The notes: generated from the sequence alone by a model not told the origin. A stretch of DNA of 20,826 nucleotides from Propionibacteriaceae bacterium UBA6238 (GCA_002441465.1 DJWE01000019.1:15427-36252); one strand, 5' to 3'. Counted from the first letter of the stretch, positions 1 to 6,534 are shown. Made by a program: numbers and translations.

Positions 1-437
1 ACGATCACCTCGGTGATCACGTCGGTGTCGGTGACCTCGACCGCACGCAGCTCGATGGCCCCGTCGTTGATCAGGATCTGGTCTCCCGGGGTCACATCGG
101 CGGTCAGCGTCTTGAGGGTGGTGGACGCGCGCTCCGCGTCCCCTGGCACATCATCGGTGGTGATCGCGAAGCGAGCCCCGACCTCAAGGAAGGCCTCGCC
201 GTCGGTGAACTCGCCCAAACGGATCTTTGGGCCCTGCAGATCGGCGAGGATGCCCACAGGGCGACCGGCGATGCGGGCGGCATCCCGGATCCAGCCGACC
301 CGCTTGGCATGAATCAGGTGGTCGCCGTGGCTCATGTTCAGCCGCGCGACATTCATACCGGCGTTGACGAGGTTGACGATGGCCTCCGCGGAATCGGTAG
401 CGGGGCCGATCGTGCACACTATCTTTGCTCTACGCAC
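1..437 (-). CDS. pyk: Pyruvate kinase, N-terminal part (runs off the left edge)
   Basis: Pyruvate kinase transfers phosphate from phosphoenolpyruvate to ADP at the end of glycolysis, in the cytosol. The translation from the GTG at 437 begins MRRAKIVCTIGPATDS and continues with the family's NAGMNVARLNMSHG segment, the ADLQGPKIRLGEF segment of the barrel, and the start of the lid domain (PGDQILINDGAIELRAVEV). About 145 codons are present; the full family length is about 470-490 residues, so roughly two thirds lie outside the window. The start was chosen because the family normally begins directly with a basic residue pair and KIVCTIGPA. No Shine-Dalgarno sequence precedes it, while a TANNNT hexamer sits 7 nt upstream, suggesting leaderless translation. 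It is separated from rluD by 44 bp with no visible terminator. Identity is certain from the motifs; the exact start is fairly sure. Confidence 0.93.
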   Translation of the reverse strand, partial: MRRAKIVCTIGPATDSAEAIVNLVNAGMNVARLNMSHGDHLIHAKRVGWIRDAARIAGRPVGILADLQGPKIRLGEFTDGEAFLEVGARFAITTDDVPGDAERASTTLKTLTADVTPGDQILINDGAIELRAVEVTDTDVITEVI

Positions 438-444
438 GAACAGC

Positions 445-450
445 ACCCTA
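445..450 (-). promoter_or_regulatory. Candidate -10 element of a leaderless pyk promoter
   Basis: The minus strand reads TAGGGT here, matching the actinobacterial TANNNT -10 pattern. Only 7 nt separate it from the GTG start at 437, so transcription would begin at or next to the start codon. There is no purine-rich ribosome binding site between. No good -35 hexamer is visible. Inference only; a short motif like this can occur by chance. Confidence 0.4.
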
Positions 451-481
451 GCCGAACCGACTGGGCGCTTCCGAGCAGGGA

Positions 482-1396
482 TCAGTCGCGGACGAGCTCC
501 AGCGCTGCCCTGAGATCGTCAGGGTACTCTGATCGGAAGGTCACCGACTCACCCGTCCGCGGATGGACGAAGCCCAGTTCGACCGCGTGCAGCCACTGCC
601 GCTCCAGCCCGAGTCGAGCAGCCAGCACCGGGTCTCCCCCGTAGGTCGGGTCACCGACGCACGGGTGCCGGATCGCCTGCATGTGCACCCGGATCTGATG
701 GGTGCGACCGGTCTCCAGGTGCACCTCCAGCAGCGTCACGGCCGGGAACGCCTCCAGCATGCGGTAGTGCGTCACGCTGTGCCGTCCGCCGGCCACGACG
801 GCCATCTTGTAGTCGGCTCCGGGGTGGCGTCCGATCGGAGCGTCGACGGTGCCCTCGAACGGGTCCGGATGCCCCTGCACCAACGTGTGGTAGACCTTGG
901 TCACCTCGCGAGAGCGGAACGCCCGCTTCAACGCCGTGTAGGCCGGTTCGCTCTTCGCCACCACCATCAGCCCGGACGTGCCGACGTCCAGCCGCTGCAC
1001 GATGCCCTGCCGCTCCGCCGCACCGGAGGTGGAGATCCGAAAACCGGCCGCGGCCAGGTGCTCGACCACAGAAGGGCCGTCCCAGCCCAGGCTCGGGTGC
1101 GCGGCCACGCCAGCAGGCTTGTCCACCACGACCAGATCGGCATCATCGTGGACGATGGCGATTCCGGCCACCTCTTTGGGAACCACCTCGACCGTCGGCG
1201 CCGTGACCACCTCGACCTCCAGCAGATCGCCGGCCCGAACGCGATAGGACTTGCCCACCGGTGCGGAGTTCACCTGCACGCCTCCGGTCTCGGCGAGATC
1301 GTCGATCCGGCTGCGAGACAGCCCAGTCATGCGAGCAGCCGCTGCGCCTACCCGCTCCCCGTCCAACCCGTCCGGCACCAGCCAGACGCTACTCAT
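482..1396 (-). CDS. rluD: RluA/RluD family pseudouridine synthase
   Basis: Isomerises uridine to pseudouridine in structured RNA, probably 23S rRNA. The protein has 304 residues, normal for the family. An S4-type RNA-binding domain covers about residues 14-65 (LSRSRIDDLAETGGVQVN). The catalytic domain follows, with VVDKPAGVAAHPS near 91-101, the catalytic motif QRLDVGTSGLMVVAKS (Asp137), and the C-terminal LLEVHLETGRTHQIRVHM segment. QRLD replaces the HRLD of enterobacterial members, which as recalled is common in actinobacteria. The ATG at 1396 overlaps the end of lspA by 8 nt, so the two are probably translationally coupled; its own ribosome binding site is weak. The exact target uridines cannot be told from sequence; rluD is the nearest general label, and an RluC/RluA-like specificity is possible. 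Confidence 0.9.
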   Translation of the reverse strand: MSSVWLVPDGLDGERVGAAAARMTGLSRSRIDDLAETGGVQVNSAPVGKSYRVRAGDLLEVEVVTAPTVEVVPKEVAGIAIVHDDADLVVVDKPAGVAAHPSLGWDGPSVVEHLAAAGFRISTSGAAERQGIVQRLDVGTSGLMVVAKSEPAYTALKRAFRSREVTKVYHTLVQGHPDPFEGTVDAPIGRHPGADYKMAVVAGGRHSVTHYRMLEAFPAVTLLEVHLETGRTHQIRVHMQAIRHPCVGDPTYGGDPVLAARLGLERQWLHAVELGFVHPRTGESVTFRSEYPDDLRAALELVRD

Positions 1397-1934
1397 CGGC
1401 TGCTGCGTCCCGCTCCTTGAGCCGGACGCCCCCCAGCGACACCTGGGTGATGACCGACAACCAGATCACCATCACCGCCGCAGCGGTGATGCAGATGTCG
1501 GCGACGTTGACGATCGCGAAGTACGGCAGCTGGATGAAGTCGACCACGTGACCCCGGAAGGGCCCCGGCTCACGGAACAGCCGATCCGACAGATTGCCCA
1601 GGATGCCGGCCAGCAGAAGGCCGATCCCCACCGCCCATCCCCGATGCCGGATCCGCGGCACGATCCAGCCCAGCACGCCGATCAGGGCTGCGATCCCGAC
1701 CACCGTGATCGCAGCCGTGAAGCTCTCGCCCATGCTGAATGCCGCGCCGGGATTGCCGATCAGCTGCAGGGTGACCAGTCCGCCCAGAAGCGGAATCGGT
1801 CGAGTCGGGTCGAGATACGCCAGGGCGAGGCTCTTGGTGAACAGGTCGAGCGCGAAACCGGCCGCCGCGATCCCGAAACAGAGCGCACGCAACGGCCAGA
1901 CCTTCGTGTCGGCGCCGGATCTCCTGCTCGCCAC
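1389..1934 (-). CDS. lspA: Lipoprotein signal peptidase (signal peptidase II)
   Basis: An inner-membrane aspartyl protease that removes the signal peptide from diacylglyceryl-prolipoproteins. The 181-residue protein has four hydrophobic segments, roughly residues 16-34, 71-94, 101-116 and 142-163. The two catalytic aspartates are visible: Asp117 in GNLSDRL and Asp146 in NVADICI. The family's NPGAAFSM motif is at 61-68. The GTG at 1934 is preferred because GAGG lies about 6 nt upstream and it gives a 14-nt gap after the traR-like gene. An in-frame GTG at 1985 would add 17 residues (VRGLQAAGGTAITGEAT) but lacks a ribosome binding site and overlaps the upstream gene by 37 nt. The stop overlaps the rluD start by 8 nt. 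Function is secure, start moderately so. Confidence 0.92.
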   Translation of the reverse strand: MASRRSGADTKVWPLRALCFGIAAAGFALDLFTKSLALAYLDPTRPIPLLGGLVTLQLIGNPGAAFSMGESFTAAITVVGIAALIGVLGWIVPRIRHRGWAVGIGLLLAGILGNLSDRLFREPGPFRGHVVDFIQLPYFAIVNVADICITAAAVMVIWLSVITQVSLGGVRLKERDAAADE

Positions 1935-1948
1935 AGTCGCCTCGCCCG

Positions 1949-2389
1949 TTATCGCCGTTCCTCCCGCTGCTTGCAGGCCACGCACATCGTGGCCCGCGGG
2001 AACACCTGCAACCGGTCCTTGCCGATCGGCTGACCGCAGGACTCACAGGAGCCGTAATTGCCCGCCTCGAACATCCGATATGCCGCCTGCGCCTGTTCCA
2101 GCATGTCCCTGGCGTTCTGGGCCAGCGACATCTCCTGGTCCCGCTCGAAGTTCGACGAGCCGACATCGGCCGGGTCCCGGCCGGCACCGTCCGCGCCCTC
2201 CTCGAACAGATCAGCAAGTCCGGCCTCGGCTACCTCGATCGCGCGTTCCATCCGCGCGATGTCGGCCAGCAGCTCCTGGCGGACCTCCTCGACCTCCTCC
2301 TCGGTCCAAGGATCCTCGCCCTCGGCGACAGGAAACGAAACGCTCGCCGCGGCTCCCATCGCCCCCTGGCGGGTGTGCGTCGACGCCAT
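1949..2389 (-). CDS. TraR/DksA family zinc-finger protein
   Basis: Resembles actinobacterial DksA/TraR-type proteins, which in other bacteria bind the RNA polymerase secondary channel. It has 146 residues from the ATG at 2389. An acidic helical segment spans about 28-65 (EEEVEEVRQELLADIARMERA), followed by a second helix and a C-terminal four-cysteine zinc finger: Cys115-x2-Cys118 and Cys136-x2-Cys139. The finger resembles that of DksA, but the two acidic tip residues of E. coli DksA cannot be assigned confidently, so transcriptional control is inferred. The start at 2389 is favoured over the longer in-frame start at 2431 because AGAGGAG (2396-2402) stands 6 nt upstream. It lies just beyond the divIVA terminator and leads the traR-lspA-rluD unit. 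Confidence 0.88.
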   Translation of the reverse strand: MASTHTRQGAMGAAASVSFPVAEGEDPWTEEEVEEVRQELLADIARMERAIEVAEAGLADLFEEGADGAGRDPADVGSSNFERDQEMSLAQNARDMLEQAQAAYRMFEAGNYGSCESCGQPIGKDRLQVFPRATMCVACKQREERR

Positions 2390-2395
2390 CGAAGA

Positions 2396-2402
2396 CTCCT
2401 CT
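2396..2402 (-). promoter_or_regulatory. Strong ribosome binding site of the traR/dksA-like gene
   Basis: AGAGGAG on the minus strand, 6 nt before the ATG at 2389. It decides this start over the upstream in-frame one at 2431. Confidence 0.75.
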
Positions 2403-2421
2403 GACTCATGCTTGAGCAGGG

Positions 2422-2427
2422 AGAGTA
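2422..2427 (-). promoter_or_regulatory. Candidate -10 element for the traR-lspA-rluD unit
   Basis: The minus strand reads TACTCT (TANNNT class) between the divIVA terminator and the traR-like start. A start site near 2415 would give a leader of about 26 nt containing the strong ribosome binding site. No convincing -35 is visible. The terminator just upstream makes some promoter in this short interval likely, but this hexamer is only a candidate. Confidence 0.3.
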
Positions 2428-2449
2428 CCACCTGCCCGGCGGGTGCCCC

Positions 2450-2486
2450 GACAAAACGCCGGACGCCGCCCGTGGGCGGCGTCCGG
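2450..2486 (-). terminator. Intrinsic terminator after divIVA
   Basis: A perfect 12-bp GC-rich stem (2459-2470 paired with 2475-2486) with a 4-nt loop. On the minus strand it is followed directly by CGTTTTGTC, a short U-tract. It starts 17 nt after the divIVA stop and marks the end of the ftsZ-to-divIVA transcript. Confidence 0.85.
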
Positions 2487-2503
2487 ATGTGGTCGGTAGG
2501 GGA

Positions 2504-3493
2504 TCAGTTGCCTTCGCTGAGCAGCGCGTCCAGTCGAGGAGTGGCCGATTCCGGCGACGGTTCGCTCAGGATCGCAGGCAGGTCGCTCGGCTCGATCGTC
2601 GCCTCCGACAGGGCCTTGATCTGGCTCTGCAGGTGGTTCGACATGTTGGAGCGGAATGCGGCCTCGAAGCTGCGCAGGTGATCGACCTTGGTGCGCAGGA
2701 TGTCGCGCTCCTGCTCCAGCGCCGTGAACAGCTCGGCGCGACGCGCGTCGGCATCGCCGTTGACCGCGTCGGCACGCTGCTGGGCCTCGGTGGTGACCTT
2801 CTCGGCGTTGACGCGCGCCTCGGACTCGATCCGGTCGGCGCGAGTACGGGCGTCGGTGAGGGCCTCGTGCGCCTTCTTGTTGGCGTTGTCGATCACGCTC
2901 TCGGCCTCGGCCCGCGCCGAGGACACGATCCGCTGGGACTCGACCTGAGCCTCGCCAACCAGCCGCTCGGACTGCTCCGTGGCCATCTGCAGCAGCCGGG
3001 TGACCGCGGGGGACGCCTCCGCGGAGCTGGTGACCACGATGTTCTCGACCTTGCCGGTCGGCACCTGTGCCGCGTCCGGGGCCGCCGCGACGCCGGCCTG
3101 GCGCAGCTGCATGACCTCGCCACGCAGCGACTCCAACTCAGCCTGCGCGGAGGCGAGTTCGCCGCGCACCTGCTCGAGCTCCTGGGCCCGCTGGCTGGCC
3201 TCGTCCGCCCTCGCCTGAAGCTCGCCCTTCACGCCGTCGAGTTCGGCCTGGCGCCCCTGCAGATCGGCCTTGAGCTTGTCGGCCTCCGCGGAGTCACCGG
3301 GCACGAAGATGCTGGACGGCTCGCTGGAGCCAAGCGCGTCGATCTGCTGCTTGAGGGTGGCATTCTCCTCGGTCAGCGCCGACAGTGTGGCCTCAACCTT
3401 GTCGACGAAGTTGTCGACGTCGACGGGTTCGTAGCCGTTCCGCCGGGCCAGGTGGAAGCGGGTCTGGCGGACCTGCTCGAGGGTCAGGGTCAT
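2504..3493 (-). CDS. divIVA: DivIVA-family polar growth/septum coiled-coil protein (Wag31-like)
   Basis: A cytoplasmic coiled-coil scaffold that in actinobacteria collects at curved membranes of poles and septa and directs wall growth. It has 329 residues. The N-terminal lipid-binding DivIVA domain covers about 1-50, with the family's NGYEPVDVDNFVDKVE (19-34) and heptads through TEENATLKQQ. A first coiled coil spans about 70-132. A non-coiled linker rich in Ala, Pro and Val (133-160) follows, then a long coiled coil (163-297) and a loose Ser/Pro/Glu tail. The N-terminus (MTLTLEQVRQTRFHLARR) departs from the better-known Wag31 sequence, though the GY...VD.F core is kept. GAGGTGAG stands about 4-10 nt before the ATG at 3493. 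A candidate promoter and a palindrome precede it and a terminator follows. Confidence 0.92.
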   Translation of the reverse strand: MTLTLEQVRQTRFHLARRNGYEPVDVDNFVDKVEATLSALTEENATLKQQIDALGSSEPSSIFVPGDSAEADKLKADLQGRQAELDGVKGELQARADEASQRAQELEQVRGELASAQAELESLRGEVMQLRQAGVAAAPDAAQVPTGKVENIVVTSSAEASPAVTRLLQMATEQSERLVGEAQVESQRIVSSARAEAESVIDNANKKAHEALTDARTRADRIESEARVNAEKVTTEAQQRADAVNGDADARRAELFTALEQERDILRTKVDHLRSFEAAFRSNMSNHLQSQIKALSEATIEPSDLPAILSEPSPESATPRLDALLSEGN

Positions 3494-3518
3494 TGCTCAC
3501 CTCACGGATTCAGTTGCA

Positions 3519-3538
3519 GGGCTCGGTGCACCGAGCCC
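3519..3538. repeat. Perfect 20-bp palindrome in the divIVA leader
   Basis: GGGCTCGGTGCACCGAGCCC reads identically on both strands. It starts 26 nt upstream of the divIVA ATG and ends about 15 nt before its ribosome binding site region. As RNA it forms an 8-bp stem with a TGCA loop. There is no U-tract after it on the minus strand, so a terminator for yggT is unlikely. It could be a regulator's operator or a 5' mRNA-stabilising hairpin. Confidence 0.6.
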
Positions 3539-3553
3539 CGACAGGGCGCTCTC

Positions 3554-3583
3554 AGGCTAGTGCGTACGGTTTCGGTAGTCCAA
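3554..3583 (-). promoter_or_regulatory. Candidate divIVA promoter
   Basis: On the minus strand TTGGAC (3578-3583) is followed after 18 nt by TAGCCT (3554-3559), a TANNNT-type -10. The start site would be near 3547, giving a leader of about 54 nt that contains the 20-bp palindrome. It lies in the 138-bp gap between yggT and divIVA. A near-identical pair of hexamers precedes ftsZ. Confidence 0.5.
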
Positions 3584-3631
3584 GCACCCTCAATCGCGCG
3601 CCGCGTAGGGGTAAACCCGAGGTCAAGACAT

Positions 3632-3907
3632 TCAGATCCAGCGCAGGAGCACGAGGATCGCGACGTAGAGGACGGTGAAGGCCGTGTCGAGCATGACACC
3701 GCCGAGCCGGATCGGCGGCAGAACCCTCTGCAGCAGGCGCAACGGCGGGTCGGTGAGCGTGAGCACGAGCTCCGCGACCACCCGCAGGGCGCCCTGCGGT
3801 TCCCAGTCGCGCACGAACATGGGCACCCAGCCGAGCACCGCCCGGATGGTCAGCAGGGCGATAAATCCGACCAGGACCCAGTGGAGCAGCAAGCCGATCA
3901 GGGCCAT
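3632..3907 (-). CDS. YggT family membrane protein
   Basis: A small membrane protein of unknown biochemical role, habitually found beside sepF in dcw clusters. It has 91 residues with two hydrophobic segments, about 3-27 (ALIGLLLHWVLVGFIALLTI) and 68-89 (GGVMLDTAFTVLYVAILVLL). Between them is the family's loop with TLTDPPLRLLQRVLPPIRLG, typical of YggT half-proteins (single repeat). The ATG at 3907 follows an AAAGG ribosome binding site about 8 nt upstream and begins 11 nt after the sepF stop, so it is co-transcribed with sepF. Neighbourhood suggests a link to division or envelope growth, which is inference only. Confidence 0.88.
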   Translation of the reverse strand: MALIGLLLHWVLVGFIALLTIRAVLGWVPMFVRDWEPQGALRVVAELVLTLTDPPLRLLQRVLPPIRLGGVMLDTAFTVLYVAILVLLRWI

Positions 3908-3918
3908 CAGGTCGCCTT

Positions 3919-4392
3919 TCAGGACTGGTTGAAGAAACCTCCGGCGAGACGCTCCTTGTCTTCGGCCGCCACGGTGACGTTGTGCGGCGAGAGCAGGAAG
4001 ACCTTGCTGGTGATGCGTTCAATGCTGCCACGCATGCCAAAAATCAAGCCGGCGGAGAAGTCGACCAGCCGCTTGGCGTCCGCGTCCTCCATGTCGCCGA
4101 GGTTCATGATCACCGGAATGCCGTCGCGGAAGTTCTCCCCGATCGTGCGCGCCTCGTTGTAGGTGCGCGGGTGCACCGTGATGATCCGATTGATGTCGGC
4201 CACCCGAGGGTGCTCCCGCGGCGGACGGCGGGTCTCCAACTCGGTGACCGTCGCCGGCACCGGCCGGACCTCGTCCTGACTCGCCTCCGTGACCTGTTCG
4301 GTGACCTCGTCAGAGCCCGGTTCCACCTCGGCGTAGTCGTTGTCGGACACCAGGCCCAACCACACGGCCGCCTTCTTGAAGCGATCAGCCAT
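3919..4392 (-). CDS. sepF: Cell division protein SepF
   Basis: SepF anchors and bundles FtsZ; in actinobacteria, which lack FtsA, it is the main membrane tether of the Z ring. It has 157 residues. Residues 1-14 (MADRFKKAAVWLGL) are the usual membrane-binding amphipathic helix. An acidic variable linker (18-65) follows, then the conserved domain (about 68-146) with ITVHPRTYNEARTIGENFRDG, PVIMNLGDMEDADAKRLVDF and SAGLIFGMRGSIERI, the FtsZ-binding and dimer-forming core. AAGGGG stands about 7 nt before the ATG at 4392, which is why that start is preferred over a GTG at 4413. An 89-bp gap separates it from pgeF; in many actinobacteria a yggS gene occupies that position. Confidence 0.95.
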   Translation of the reverse strand: MADRFKKAAVWLGLVSDNDYAEVEPGSDEVTEQVTEASQDEVRPVPATVTELETRRPPREHPRVADINRIITVHPRTYNEARTIGENFRDGIPVIMNLGDMEDADAKRLVDFSAGLIFGMRGSIERITSKVFLLSPHNVTVAAEDKERLAGGFFNQS

Positions 4393-4481
4393 CGTCTGCC
4401 CCTTTTGTCTCACCGGTCCCAGACGATGCTATCTGGCGGGGCCGCCTGCCCCCGGGAGGGCACGCCCCGACACGCCCCAAC

Positions 4482-5192
4482 TCACGGCAGCCAGACCAGG
4501 CCGGCCTGACGGCCGGACCGCGCGCCGTCGCGTCGGTAGGAGTGCAGCGTCGGGGTCTCCCGAGTGCACGGATCGACCCGCACCACTGCGCAGCCCAGAC
4601 CGCGGAGCTGGCTCTCGGCCGCCGCGCCCAGATCGAGCGCGGGGGTGCCCCAGCTGGTGGTCGCCGCCGCAGCCGGGTGCGCGACCGCGAAGGAGTCGCG
4701 CAGGCTCGCCGGCACCTCATAGCAGGCACCGCAGATGTGCGGACCGATCCAGGCCGTGATCCGGGTCGCGCCGAGTTCGACCAGCCGTGACACGGTCGCA
4801 GGCAACACGCCCGCGGCGAGCCCGACGCGTCCGGCGTGCGCCGCAGCCACGACGCCGGCGTCCGGATCGGCGAAGAGCACGGGCAGGCAGTCGGCCGCAC
4901 GAACCGCCAACGCCACTCGCCGGGCTGTCGTCACCACCGCGTCGGCGGGCTCGCTGGCCAGCGCGCGCGGATCGGTGTCGGCCTCGACGGTGACCACCCG
5001 GTCGCCGTGCACCTGATGGACGTTCAGCGCGGGCAGGCCGAGCTCCGCCTCCACCACGTCCCAATCCGGGGCACGCCAGGCCTGGGGCGCTGCCAGGCTC
5101 AAGTCCAACCGGCCGCCGCCCGGTGCGACGGCGTCACAGCAGGCGACCCCGGCGCCATCGGCGTCGGGGTCGTTGCGGTAGGAAAACACCAC
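4482..5192 (-). CDS. pgeF: Peptidoglycan editing factor PgeF (YfiH/laccase-domain family)
   Basis: Member of the DUF152 family. In E. coli the homologue removes wrongly incorporated L-Ser from cytoplasmic muropeptide precursors; older annotations call it polyphenol oxidase or laccase. The 236-residue product has the metal-binding triad of the family: His62 in HQVHGD, Cys102 in AADCLPVLFAD and His119 in AAAHAGRVG. The PHICGACYEV block (151-160) and the DLGAAAESQL segment also fit. The GTG at 5192 follows the ftsZ TAA with no gap (TAAGTGGTG), so translation is probably coupled; the next codon at 5189 is also GTG and could be the true start. Context next to ftsZ and sepF is the common one in Gram-positive dcw clusters. 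Confidence 0.9.
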   Translation of the reverse strand: MVFSYRNDPDADGAGVACCDAVAPGGGRLDLSLAAPQAWRAPDWDVVEAELGLPALNVHQVHGDRVVTVEADTDPRALASEPADAVVTTARRVALAVRAADCLPVLFADPDAGVVAAAHAGRVGLAAGVLPATVSRLVELGATRITAWIGPHICGACYEVPASLRDSFAVAHPAAAATTSWGTPALDLGAAAESQLRGLGCAVVRVDPCTRETPTLHSYRRDGARSGRQAGLVWLP

Positions 5193-6350
5193 TTACTTCA
5201 AGAAGTCCGGCACGTCGAGGTCGTCGTCATCGGCCGGCTCGGGCACGAACGGCTTCGGCGCCGGCTTGACCACCGGCTCCACGGCCGGTGACTCCGGCGA
5301 GCTCTCCGAGGGCGGCGCGGACGGCGCGACCGGAGTGGGCCGCGGGGCTGCCGATCCGGACTGGCGTGCCTCCGGCCGCTGCGCCGGCTTGCGCTGCGGC
5401 AACCCGCCGTCGAAGCCGGCCGCGATCACGGTCACCCGCACCTCGTCGCCCAGCGCATCGTCGATGACCGTGCCGAAGATGATGTTCGCGTCCTCGTGGG
5501 CGGATGCCTCGATCAGGTTCGCTGCGGCGGAGACCTCGAACAGGCCCAGGTCGGAACCACCGGCGATCGAGAGCAGCACGCCGTGCGCACCCTCGATGCT
5601 CGCCTCGAGCAGTGGCGAGGAAACCGCCATCTCCGCTGCGGCGCGAGCACGATCCTCGCCACGTGCCGAACCGATTCCCATCAGGGCCGAGCCCGCGTTC
5701 GACATGACCGCCTTGACGTCGGCGAAGTCGAGATTGATCAGGCCGGGCGTGGTGATCAGGTCGGTGATGCCGGACACGCCCTGCATCAGCACCTGGTCGG
5801 CCTGGCGGAACGCGTCCAGGATCGCGACATGGTGGTCGGTCATCTCCAGCAACTTGTCGTTGGGGATGACGATCAGGGTGTCGACCTCCTCGCGGAGGGT
5901 ACCGATGCCATCCTCCGCCTGGGTCGCGCGGCGGCGTCCCTCGAAGCTGAACGGGCGGGTGACCACACCGATGGTCAAGGCGCCCAGCGAGCGGGCGATC
6001 CGAGCCACCACCGGCGCGCCGCCGGTGCCGGTACCGCCTCCTTCACCCGCGGTGACGAAGACCATGTCGGCGCCCTTGAGCACCTCCTCGATCTCGTCCG
6101 CGTGGTCCTCGGCGGCCTGGCGACCCTTGGCCGGGTCGGCACCGGCGCCGAGGCCTCGGGTGAGGTCACGGCCGATATCGAGCTTCACGTCGGCGTCGCT
6201 CATCAGCAGCGCCTGGGCGTCGGTGTTCACCGCAATGAACTCCACCCCGCGCAGCCCTGACTCGATCATCCGGTTCACGGCGTTCACGCCACCGCCGCCG
6301 ACCCCTACCACCTTGATGATGGCGAGGTAGTTCTGGGACGCAGTTCCCAC
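5193..6350 (-). CDS. ftsZ: Cell division GTPase FtsZ
   Basis: The tubulin-like GTPase that polymerises at mid-cell into the Z ring. It has 385 residues from the GTG at 6350. It begins MGTASQNYLAIIKVVGVGGG, matching actinobacterial FtsZ starts. The tubulin signature GGGTGTG is at 104-110 and the T7 synergy loop NLDFAD at 206-211 with Asp208 and Asp211. The globular domain ends near 314 (VIAAGFDGG). A Pro/Ser/Ala/Glu-rich linker (315-372) and the C-terminal peptide DDDDLDVPDFLK, which binds SepF and other partners, follow. In-frame TTG (6374) and GTG (6359) codons upstream would add 3-8 residues, but homologues begin at the chosen site and AAGGG lies about 8 nt before it. It starts a new unit after a 184-bp gap; pgeF follows with no spacing. 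Confidence 0.97.
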   Translation of the reverse strand: MGTASQNYLAIIKVVGVGGGGVNAVNRMIESGLRGVEFIAVNTDAQALLMSDADVKLDIGRDLTRGLGAGADPAKGRQAAEDHADEIEEVLKGADMVFVTAGEGGGTGTGGAPVVARIARSLGALTIGVVTRPFSFEGRRRATQAEDGIGTLREEVDTLIVIPNDKLLEMTDHHVAILDAFRQADQVLMQGVSGITDLITTPGLINLDFADVKAVMSNAGSALMGIGSARGEDRARAAAEMAVSSPLLEASIEGAHGVLLSIAGGSDLGLFEVSAAANLIEASAHEDANIIFGTVIDDALGDEVRVTVIAAGFDGGLPQRKPAQRPEARQSGSAAPRPTPVAPSAPPSESSPESPAVEPVVKPAPKPFVPEPADDDDLDVPDFLK

Positions 6351-6430
6351 GAAACCCACCCTTACTTCTCGCAATAATCCCGCGTTGACAGCATGGCTCG
6401 ACGAAGCGGGCGAACCGGGGAAGGACTACT

Positions 6431-6508
6431 GCTTCGGCGTGGCCTCAAGGCTAGGGAACGCGTTTTGAGCTTGTCCAAGAATGGGCGAAGCCTCGGCGTG
6501 TCCCTCAA
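6431..6508 (-). repeat. Imperfect direct repeat in the ftsZ upstream region
   Basis: Two copies on the minus strand, TTGAGGGACACGCCGAGGC (6490-6508) and TTGAGGCCACGCCGAAGC (6431-6448), start about 60 bp apart. They differ by one indel and two substitutions. The second copy overlaps the expected start site of the candidate ftsZ promoter. It may be a duplicated regulator site or a small local duplication. Confidence 0.5.
6448..6478 (-). promoter_or_regulatory. Candidate ftsZ promoter in the ftsQ-ftsZ gap
   Basis: On the minus strand TTGGAC (6473-6478) and TAGCCT (6448-6453) are separated by 19 nt, slightly long. The start site would be near 6441, giving a leader of about 90 nt before the GTG at 6350. 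Both hexamers are identical to those before divIVA. FtsZ promoters in this gap are known in other actinobacteria. No other -35/-10 pair stood out here. Confidence 0.45.
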
Positions 6509-6534
6509 CTTGGGGTTCAGGGTTGTTCGAACGC

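Noticed and set aside
1935..1985. Longer lspA from the GTG at 1985
   Set aside because: No ribosome binding site, a 37-nt overlap with the traR-like gene, and the added residues do not look like a LspA N-terminus.
2408..4162. 584-codon plus-strand open frame
   Set aside because: Antisense to divIVA, yggT and sepF; mirrors their third-position GC bias and shows no known domain.
4447..4462. TGCCC/GGGCA hairpin after pgeF as a terminator
   Set aside because: Only five pairs, no U-tract, and expected by chance in such GC-rich sequence.
6385..6390. TTGACA hexamer on the plus strand before ftsZ
   Set aside because: It is a perfect -35 consensus but faces away from ftsZ, and no plus-strand gene or matching -10 follows.
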